From NCBI GenBank assembly GCA_001938485.1, contig MQRK01219756.1, positions 31,317 to 95,316 on the forward strand: a stretch of 64,000 nt of DNA, given 5' to 3'. This document shows, piece by piece, positions 55,662 to 64,000 of the stretch. Each line of letters opens with the position of its first letter. Position 1 is the first letter of the stretch. The position numbers and the translations under genes are program-made. Origin of the DNA: Girardia tigrina. Taxonomy: Eukaryota; Platyhelminthes; Tricladida; Dugesiidae. The notes beneath the pieces are model-generated. The model ran no database searches. It was given only the letters and a program-made list of their open reading frames with translations, and was not told the DNA's origin.

Positions 55662-57340
55662 AAGAGAAGAACTTGCGACCGCCTCTTTGGCGTGAGCAAA
55701 AAGCAGCCCTTTGCCCTTAATGGAATTAACAATTTGTCGAACAATTTGCTCCGGCGAAGCAGGACGTTTGGACGCAGGAATGTTTTGATGCCGGGACCTT
55801 TGGGCGCGGATAATATTTTATTATTATTAAAAATTATTTAATTAGTTTTTTGTTTGGTTATGAAAAAATTTTAGTCTTGAAAATTAAGTCTCAGTGTTAT
55901 TTTTTTAAACTTAAATTTTTAATATAATTTAAAAATTTGTAAATTAAATATTAAAAAATAAACAATTCCAGTAAAATTTAAAAAAATGAAAATTTCAAAT
56001 AAAATTTAAAAAAAAGGAAAAACTCAAGTAAAATTTTGAAAAAAATAAACAATATCAGTAAATTTTAAAAAAAATTAAAAATATGAGGAATTAGTTAATT
56101 TTCATTTTCCTGTTTGAGATTTAAATAATTAAAAATGATTTAAGATTAAAATCAAATTAAAGAAGTTATGTTAAATATTTTAAATAATACTTTAAGATTG
56201 AATTTTTCATTTTTCTAAATTTTATTTGAATTGAATACGTATACTTGAATTTTGATTTTTTTTAAAATTTACTGATATTGTTTATTTTTTTCTAAATTTT
56301 ACTTGAAATTTTCATTTTTCTAAATTTTGTTGGAATTATTTATTTTTTTCAAATTTATTTTACAAATTTTTAAATTATATTAAAAATTTAAGTTTAAAAA
56401 AATAACACTGAGACTTAATTTTTCCGAGACTTAATTTTCGAGACTAAAAATTTTTCATAACCAAACAAAAAACTAATTAAATAAATTTTAATAATAATTA
56501 AATATTATCCGCGTTCAAACGTCCCACGTCCAAACGTCGAGTACGATGCTCCACATAGTAAAAAGCTGTATGCAACCATGTGGTCCATTTTGTGTCAGCT
56601 AGCTGAGGTGTTTGTCCAATAATTCTAAATAGGTCTCGTCATTCACGGTTCTTTACTGTTAGAGCTTTGACAGTTGCAATCAAGTTTTCTACGCCTGCAT
56701 ATTTCGTCTTCACTTTCATTGCACAATTGTGCAGTTAATGAGCTACGCAGGTTACATGAAATAGTTGTGGATACATTGTCTTCAGAACTTGTCCTACACT
56801 AATCATATACCTGTCGGCATTCGTCAGAAGAAGTACAAAATGCTGGCGTGGAATTTCAAGAAATCGAATCACATCATCCACTGTATGACATACAACTTGG
56901 TTGTTCATGGTGCCTGCTATAGGGATGGAGTTCAGCATCTACGATTTATTTGGGGCCTCCACCGTGCCCACCAAAACGTTTATATATTTATATTCACACA
57001 CATCAGCTCCGTCAATTGTCATGAACAGATTACCTCCAGACACAGTTTTCTTTTCATTGTCCTTGCTATCAGATGCTTGTTGAGGAATGAATAGGCGACA
57101 TGAGGACATTGATGACCCATTTGTGTAAACAACTTAGGTATAGTTGGATGATCAAGCTTACGTAATGGAATATCAGCTGAAACGAATGCAGTAGTTACTT
57201 TCTCAGCCAAAGTATTGTTATCCAAAAAACTTTGAACTAGAGCTGACGATGATGATTGAACCTTGGTGGAATGTTTTACTGATTTACGATGAATGTTTTG
57301 GAATGCTGAACCACAGTGTCGCAAAACATGCTGTATAGTT
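55662..57340 (-). mobile_element. hAT transposase fossil (CGGBP1-like group), split by a foldback
   Basis: Minus strand: the N-terminal side at 57019-57324 ('FQNIHRKSVKHSTKVQSSSS', 'KVTTAFVSADIPLRKLDHPT'), the catalytic region near 56930-57015 ('TIDGADVCEYKYINVLVGTV', where live relatives have 'VDETTD'), and 56735-56938 ('FVLLLTNADRYMISVGQVLK', 'YPQLFHVTCVAH', the second Asp and the CxxH motif). The tail continues past the foldback at 55662-55762 ('EQIVRQIVNSIKGKGLLFAH'). Stops and frame changes are present and the 'BED' finger was not seen. This is a hAT transposon remnant, not a host CGGBP1 gene. Confidence 0.75.
55763..56538. mobile_element. long-terminal-inverted-repeat foldback element
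   Basis: About 776 bp. Both ends carry GACGTTTGGACG (55763-55774; complement 56527-56538) and then GCGGATAATATTTTATTATT at 55813 mirrored near 56495-56513. The inverted arms run on for about 270 bp each (TAACACTGAGACTTAATTTT at the right mirrors 55888-55907), leaving a short unique centre. No coding sequence. It lies inside the hAT coding region; I found no clear target duplication. Confidence 0.85.
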
Positions 57341-58029
57341 GTCAGTTTGTTGTTGAAAAGAATTCATTTGGATACTGCCTGACAATGGAATTAATTTTAC
57401 ATGACGTTTGAAATTATAAAAAGATTAATGAATGAAAATGAATAAAGAAACATACAGTTAAGATAAATTAGAAAAATTTAAAATGAAACAAAATTAATTG
57501 AATATTTAAACAAATAGTGAATATTGAGAATGAAGAAATGAATAAATACAATTAAAATAAACCAGAACAATTTAAAAATTAAAAAAAATTATTGAATATA
57601 TTAAAAAATATGTTTTTTTTAAATTTTATTACTTTATTTTTAATTAAAATGTTTGACTTAATTCCACTTTATTGACACATTTTGACCTTTTTGACAATTT
57701 TTTTCTTATTTTGACTTAATTTTTCTAATTTTGACTTTGAATTTTTTTGACCTAACAAATTTTATTGACATATTTTTGACCTATTAACTTTTTTGGATGG
57801 GTATCCTTTTATATATTTATGAGTGCTTTTCGAATTCTCTCACTATTTTTACCGCATGATATCATTTTGACTTTATTGACTTTTGCCCGCCCTACTAATT
57901 ATATAGTTGAAAAACTATTATGTAATATGTCTCAAAAACAGGCTTCAAAAAATGTTTTTATGTTATTTAAAAATTTTAGAAGTATTTTTTTAACATATAT
58001 CCTAAAATATCATTTAAAAACATTAATAT
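57341..58029. other. AT-rich tract
   Basis: No feature recognised; T-rich repetitive words (TTTTTGACCT, TTTGACTTAATTT) at 57650-57790. Confidence 0.5.
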
Positions 58030-58640
58030 GGTTGGTTGGATCACCTTGCACGTTTAAGCATGGTTTATTGTCTTTAATAATGCTTCGGCAATAATCATAT
58101 CATAATTAGTGTCAAAATTATATAAAATTAAGTTAAAATCTTTATTATAATAACCTCGACATCTTTTAATATGGTTCAATGTCAAACTATTTATACTCGA
58201 TTGAGTATGTTCAGCTTTTCTAAGACAGAGATGAAGACTTGTCTCTCCGATGTACAAGGCTTTGCATTTGTGACATTTGAATTGATATACTAGTTTTGAT
58301 TAAATACATAAAGGAGTTTGAGATTGGAAAAATCTTTCCGAAATTTATTTGCTCTAAGTATTTATCTCAATGTTAACCTAACAGGGATTCGATGATCTAA
58401 AAATCGTTTAAACTCTTTCGCTCTTTCTGAGTACGGAAATTTTAGATTAATAGTCATTTGATTTTCAGAAATTACATTAGACTTATTATATGATTTTAAA
58501 TTAATGGATTCAGCAGTATCTTTTACAAGTTTATTTGCATACTTTTTATTAAATCAGTTTTTGAAAGTCTATTATGAAGTTCATATTAGACTTATTTATC
58601 AAGTAACTCAAAGTTGATGTCAAGCTCCAAATATTAAATT
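58030..58640 (-). mobile_element. Penelope-like fragment, minus half
   Basis: 58054-58257 encodes a GIY-YIG segment: 'MYIGETSLHLCLRKAEHTQS' and 'NFDTNYDMIIAEALLKTINH'. Weaker matches continue to about 58640, where 'GAGCTTGACATCAACTTTGAG' on the minus strand corresponds to the 'LRSTFEL' position. Frame changes are present. Confidence 0.75.
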
Positions 58641-58753
58641 TACTTTCAAAATGAAAAGTAAGAAAAATGGTTCCATACTAGAATTTATCGAAAATCATAT
58701 GAATTTGATTTTTATAGTTGTCTGAACAGTTTTTCCAACCCTAAATATAATAC

Positions 58754-58920
58754 ATGATTAAAGGGTTTGTATATAGAGTCTGGGGCTTAAGATCAACCTT
58801 TGAGTTATTCAATTCTATGTTTGAAAATTGCGAAATCTTTGGTCGTTCCAATCCAATTGGCCTTATCCGAAATGCCATAAAAAATGTTGATTTAAGAACC
58901 AACAACTCTTATGTATTCTG
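58754..58920 (+). mobile_element. Penelope-like fragment, plus half (head-to-head)
   Basis: Plus strand opens 'MIKGFVYRVWGLRSTFELFN', equivalent to 'MIKGLIYRSWTLSSTYAKCN' at 51859. It is inverted relative to 58030-58640 and repeats its first part (58608-58642 against 58780-58808). The frame turns to noise after about 45 codons. Confidence 0.7.
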
Positions 58921-61530
58921 TTGTAAATTTGAATTTATTTTCTGCTTTTCTTCTCGCTTTGCTTTTGTGTTTATATTGATTTCGACGTGGTTATCGGTGA
59001 AAACATCCGTAATATTTGAAAACTTTTATTAAAATCCAAAATACAAAAAATGATGACAAAATCAACGAATTAATAAAAAACGTTTTTATCTAAACAAGAA
59101 AAACCAATTAGGATAAAAATATTCAAAAAATATTTTATTCAACTTAAAACATTTTAACATAGAATCACCATATAAAATAATTTTAATTGTTAATTTTTTA
59201 AAATATAAATTCATTATTAAAATTAAAATTTGTTCTATTATTATTAAAATGTTTCGTAAATAAATTTCCAAAAGTTAATTTTATCCCATCTTAATTATAA
59301 GTTGGCGAAAATATATGATATTTATTTATTATTATAATTGAATTAAAATTTTTTGGCGTTAACCAGAGAGGACAAAAGTAAGAGATTTTGCTATAACAAT
59401 ACATATAATTTTCAATATTTAAAGAAAATAGAGAAGAATTTTAAAAAATTGAAAATGCTTTAAAAATCATTTGTGAATTATTTTAGTCGATTATAAAACA
59501 AGATATGATATAAAATAGAATGAGGAAAATATTCACTAGAAAATATAATAGCCAGCTGCCAACGTCCCATCTTCTATTTCAAAAAAGTTAATATTTTAAT
59601 TAAATTGTTTTACTAATTACAGCAGACTTATTCTTTCATTAATTTAGATAAATATATAATAGTAACCTAAAGTTCAAATGCTTAAAACTTGAAATTACTT
59701 CTACTTCATAAAAATATAATCAAATGGTTAGAACAACAGACTTTGTCGTTAAATAATATATAATTCGTTTAAAAACGCAACAGATAAACATAATGTCTTT
59801 TGAATTAGAATTGAGATAAGGTCACGATTAGACAAAGTTTGAATGTTCGACAATTAATTTAAGCACGATCAAATTTACTTTTTTTCAATTGATGAATTAC
59901 GATTGAATTACAAGCACGATCGAGTTGTAATAATATTCTAGAGACTTGATTGAATCGAAATCTTCTGTTCTATTTTCGGCTATCTTCGGTACTAACCAGA
60001 ATAGATAAAATTTTCTCGTCAGGAATAACTAATAACCCGGTTAGTTATGCTTATTATTTTTAAATTGATTTTTTATTAATGATTTTTTTATTGCCTTAAT
60101 TTAATGATTCCATATTGCTATGGAATAATTTTTATAACATCCCAATAATAAAATAAAACAGTCTTCTCAGTAAAAAGAAAAAAATATGACACACAAAATA
60201 AAAAAAATAAAGAACAAATGCATTTTCATCAAACAAAAAAAACAAAGGCTTGTCAAATAAAAAGGTGTAAAAAAATAAACAATGATCTGATACAAAAAAA
60301 TCTCGATGATACACGCTATAAAATAAAAACTTACATAAATAATCTGTGACAATATAGTAAAAAACCGGAGCTATATTGTCCTCTCCATATACGGCACAAA
60401 TATATCTGGTAGCTTCACTCGCTTTTTGACCTCGATTAAAGGCGAAAATGTGATTTTTTGTCGACTTGATAATCTATTTGACGGTTCTAAAAAAAGCAAA
60501 AAAATAATATAGGCAAAAACCATTACTTTAACCTTGTAGAGCATAGCACGGTTTTTCTAATGGTATATAACACTTCGCCAAACATCAAAAATTCTTTGTA
60601 GAACAAATAGTTTCATGTAACGACAGGAACTTCTGCAACAACCCAATATTTATTTTTACATTTATTTGTATCATACCACATACTAAAAAATGTTAAAAAA
60701 GTAATTATAAAACGTTTTACTTTTTAGCTTAATCATAAAAATTAATACAAAAAAAACAAATACATATTTACGGGGGATACTTTTGCAATAAAATATCTCA
60801 AGGTATGTGTAGTGCCCTACTTATTTTGTTTATTCTTTTGATTAAGTTCTCATTTTGTTGATCTTTTTCTGTTTGTCGTGTGAATATCTTATTATTCTTT
60901 TTTTTAAAAAAAAAGTTTCTGAGATTGTTTGTTTTCGTGATTATCAGTAGTTTTTTTATTCTTGGACAAAGAATGCCAGGTTAAATGCCTATTTGCTAAA
61001 GGCAATAATTAAATTGGATATGAAGCCAATAAAAATAATCAATACAAAAATTCGAATTGATAATGCAAATTGAAAATTGTATTATACGATTGCGTATAAT
61101 ACAGCAACAATAGCGTCGAATAAAAAGAATTTGAAAAATAAAATTGAAAGTTTCCTGGATTTTATGTTGATAGTCTTTATCAACCTTCCCGAAATCATCA
61201 ATAAACTAACGAAACAATCTCCAATATAATTGTCAGTTCCAGTACCAAACAAATAACTTCGTCAATAGATAATCTATCTCGTCGTCTCTTTACCCAAGAT
61301 TGATAATCCAAGCTATTACTGTAAACCAGCCAATAACAAGACTCCGAAGCATTGCAACAATACTAAACAATTAAAAAAATATTCGAACAATTCCAATACG
61401 AAGAGGAATATTCAAAGTAACATTTGTTTTCATTGAGTCCTCCCCACTGACCTCGTTTCTTCTTTTAACTGTGATCGAATTTAATTATCTTTTTTTTTAA
61501 TTCTTTCTGTTATTGTTTAATAGTTGACAT
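58921..61530. other. long AT-rich non-coding tract
   Basis: No gene or transposon recognised in about 2.6 kb. Open frames here are short and hydrophobic (for example minus 60132-60352) as expected from A/T runs. Confidence 0.5.
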
Positions 61531-61645
61531 TTTTTTATTGTTTTGTTTTTTTTTATTTATTTATTCTATTGTAAAAGCAATTTCAAGTTATCAACCACTA
61601 GACTTTAAGTTGCTTTTACAGTATGCATTTTTATATATAAATATA

Positions 61646-62450
61646 ACAATGTCAGCTTTTAAAAATATACCATTTAACTTTAAGGAGAAAAAGTTAAAAA
61701 GTCAAACCCCTAATGAGCAGCACCAATGGATGATCTGCGTCGACTCAAAGATGGTGAACTTTCTACTTGGTCAGCAGTCCAGGTTCATGAAGTACTCATG
61801 CTTTGTATGTATGTGGGACAGTCGAGACATAGCCAAGCACTATATAAAGAAAGAGTGGTTGGCGCGAGAGCAGTTAGTACCCGGGGCGAGAAACATCATA
61901 AACAAACCTCTTGTTGACAAGTAGAAGATATTGATCCCACCGCTTCACATGAAGTTTGGGTTAATAAATCAGTTTAGGCGCGCTCTGGACAAGGATGGGA
62001 GGTGCTTCAACTATCTGTACCGAACCTTTCCTCGACTGACCATTGAGAAGCTGAAGGCCGGCATTTTTGATGGTTCCCAAATACTGCAGCTCATAAAGGA
62101 CACAGAGTTCCAAAACTCCATGAACACGCAAGAGTGCACCGCGTGGAAATCTTTTAGGCAGGGGATGAACAATTTCCTTGGAACACAGAGGCAGCAAACC
62201 ACGCCAGACTTATCAGCAGCATGATAGAGGCCTTCCGAAAACTCGGATGTTTGATGAGTATAAAGATGCACTTTCTGTTCTTACAAGTGGAGAAGTTTTC
62301 TGAAAACCTTTGGGCAATGAGCGACGAGCAGGGAGATAGGTTCCTTCAGGATATGCTCCAAATTGAGGAGAGGTACCGGAGAAGGTGGGACGCAGTCATG
62401 ATGGCGGACTACTGCTGGTAGCTGAACCCAGCAGTTGCTTACACACAGGA
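61646..62450 (+). pseudogene. multi-copy repeat-associated protein of unknown function, broken
   Basis: Segments in order: 'WMICVDSKMVNFLLGQQSRF', 'YSCFVCMWDSRDIAKHYIKK' (a CxxC-x-WDSR motif), 'NIINKPLVDK', stop at 61922, then in the same frame 'LIPPLHMKFGLINQFRRALD', 'KAGIFDGSQI' and 'ECTAWKSFRQGMNNFLGTQR'; after a frame change near 62200, 'MIEAFRKLGCLMSIKMHFLF', 'MSDEQGDRF' and 'DAVMMADYCW', stop. This matches, from memory, an uncharacterised family present in many copies in arthropod and some fish genomes ('PPLHIKLGLMKNFVKALD ... MADYCW'). The copy number suggests a transposon-borne gene, but no terminal repeats were identified here. One stop and one frameshift interrupt it before the final stop at 62419. 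Confidence 0.7.
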
Positions 62451-62935
62451 ATAGAAGAAATGACGATTTATGCCGTGAATTCTGAATTTTTGTGTCTCAT
62501 AACGCTTATTCCTATACTAATATTATGTATGATTATACTTATCACATTTTATAAAAAAAGCACTAAAATTTTTTGTGATAAAAGCACTAAATAAAAACTT
62601 AATGAATTTTGATACGTTGTCTTTTATTTCTTGAGGAAAACAGAAAAATTCGTCAGGGGTTTCTTAACTGACGATCCGCAGATACTTTCTTTTAAGAAAA
62701 ATTGATTTTTTAAAAATTTCTGTAACAAAATAACCTGACCTGATTAGCAAAACCAAGGACATTTTCGGACTCAGAGAATCAAAATTTGTCTAATTCAGCT
62801 GGAAAACCCTGGACAATTTTCAAAAAATATTTTTTGCTACCTAGTGTAATTTAATCTTAGAAATTAAAATATCTACTTTTCACTTTATTACTCTTACAAT
62901 AAGTATCTGGTCTGACAAAGAAAACGAATGCCAAA
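62451..62935. other. AT-rich tract
   Basis: No feature recognised. Confidence 0.5.
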
Positions 62936-62949
62936 AAGGACAGTTTTTA

Positions 62950-63655
62950 TAACACAGCAAACTTACCATATGTTGGCATAATTTTTTTAACATAATATCC
63001 ATTTCGCTACACACACTTCCGCCATAATATTCGACTCAGAAAACGACTTTTTAAAAAATTCTGTGTGGCATACGACGAAGAAATCCTCGACGGTAACCTT
63101 CAAACCATCTTTCGATCTAAACTGAATGCCTCTCAAACGCTTTTTTAGGTGCTTGCAGAGGTAAAAATAGTGCTAAATCTGGATTGTATGGCAGACGATT
63201 CGCAAGCGTTTGTTCAACATCTTTATTGTGATCCGAGAAATTCCCCCTGTGTACACTAGTGCAATGTCATTGAAAAATCATAGTCGCGTGTTCTTCTGCT
63301 TACGTGTATTCTTTCTTGCAGTTGACACGAGTTGGCTGTGGTAGGCAGCGTTGATGGCGATACCATTTTCTACGAAATCCATTAGAAAAAACACCTTTAT
63401 GATTCCAGATAATGGAAAGCACCATCCTTTATCAATGACATATCCCCGTTCGCATCTTAAAGGATGGTTTCTATCCAGACAGATTCCAATTGCCGACTTA
63501 CCCTTTGTTTCTGACAAATACATACTTGATGGGATTTCCTCTTCCGTATTTAAATTTGCCAGGAAAGTTTCATCATGCTGGTACCACAGGTTTAAGTTGT
63601 TCTGACTTAGCTTCCCTTTGTAAAACTTAATGAAAATAAATTTAATTTTTGACAA
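62950..63655 (-). mobile_element. mariner transposon remnant, third lineage
   Basis: Minus strand 63278-63655 contains 'HDETFLANLNTEEE' (first Asp region), 'GIIKVFFLMDFVENGIAINA' and 'AYHSQLVSTARKNTRK'; after a frame change, 'FNDIALVYTGGISRITIKML' (worn 'HDNAPVHTA', second Asp), 'LKKRLRGIQFRSKDGLKVTV' and 'VCVAKWILC'. The order and spacing match mariner-type transposases. The third catalytic segment ('APSDFYLF' in relatives) is damaged by a stop. The DNA-binding N-terminus and terminal repeats were not recognised. Confidence 0.75.
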
Positions 63656-64000
63656 TATTATTTAAAAAATATTAATAATTTCTTTTATAATTTTTATAAT
63701 TATTTTCGCTAAAACATCGAAACGTTCAATCAGATATGATTTGAGTGAGTTTTGCTGCTTGAAACAATTAAAATAGTACTTAATTTGAGCCAATGAAACA
63801 TAACATGAACGCGTTGCGCACTACTGTACAAAGTAGCTTGTCTTTGTCGAGTTCATATCCAAGCCTAAAAACAATTTAAAATATGCTTCCAGTCGATTTT
63901 TCACCGTAATAATGAATTAAATTCTATGATATTTTCAGAATAATTTTAATTTAATGTACCTTGTCTCTGTACATATTTCATTGTTTTATATATTATATTA
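63656..64000. other. AT-rich tract at window end
   Basis: No feature recognised. Confidence 0.5.

Noticed and set aside
60132-60352. Phe-rich hydrophobic frames on the minus strand
   Set aside because: Arise from A-rich text on the plus strand; no signal peptide or conserved domain.
1-64000. CRISPR array, bacterial operons or phage-type genes
   Set aside because: No regularly spaced repeats with unique spacers; all recognised genes are eukaryotic transposon or host pieces.

Overview
The window is AT-rich (roughly three quarters A+T by eye) metazoan nuclear DNA. It has a spliced exon with consensus splice signals, long non-coding AT tracts and a dense, nested load of animal-type transposons: mariner, pogo, Tc1/IS630-like, hAT, Ty3/gypsy-like LTR elements, BEL/Pao and Penelope-like elements. 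An arthropod is the most likely host, because the mariner lineages, CGGBP1-like hAT, Penelope elements and the multi-copy 'PPLHxKxGL' protein family are all common there. The species cannot be fixed from sequence alone. No prokaryotic features, rRNA, tRNA or CRISPR arrays were seen.

Layout. 0-0.7 kb: mariner fragment. 1.7-4.0 kb: a solo LTR split by a decayed pogo element. 4.0-4.7 kb: unidentified decayed coding tract. 8.4-10.6 kb (minus) and 10.8-14.15 kb (plus): two decayed Ty3/gypsy-type elements. 15.5-18.6 kb: a solo LTR, a Penelope-like remnant and an internally deleted mariner with both terminal repeats. 19.9-22.4 kb: a Tc1-like element carrying a Penelope-like insertion. 23.4-25.7 kb: an LTR element with a perfect 5-bp target duplication, then a solo LTR at 26.4-26.9 kb. 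27.3-30.6 kb: Penelope fragment, remnant of a host MTMR14-type phosphatase gene, decayed mariner, and a Tc1/IS630 element with long terminal repeats. 32.2-32.8 kb: Penelope-end palindrome and one exon of a neuroligin-like (cholinesterase-fold) host gene. 37-43.2 kb: LTR elements around an assembly gap. 43.2-46.4 kb: Penelope fragments and an unidentified tract. 46.6-48.3 kb: a BEL/Pao-type gag fossil preceded on the same strand by a ubiquitin unit and an HSP90 fragment. 49.4-52.0 kb: solo LTRs and a young-looking Penelope-like copy with a 232-codon GIY-YIG ORF and near-identical inverted ends. 53.2-55.5 kb: short-period tandem repeats, including a 21-bp array resembling RFX X-boxes. 55.7-57.3 kb: hAT fossil split by a long foldback element. 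58.0-58.9 kb: head-to-head Penelope pieces. 61.5-63.7 kb: a repeat-family protein of unknown function and another mariner.

Host genes are nearly absent: one clear exon (neuroligin-like), one clear remnant (MTMR14-like) and a few coding-like tracts I cannot name. The main points of interest are the HSP90/ubiquitin/gag association, the repeated occurrence of Penelope units reduced to their GIY-YIG end and bracketed by inverted ends with hammerhead-ribozyme-like motifs, LTR elements whose gag start codon straddles the LTR/primer-binding-site junction, and the X-box-like minisatellite.
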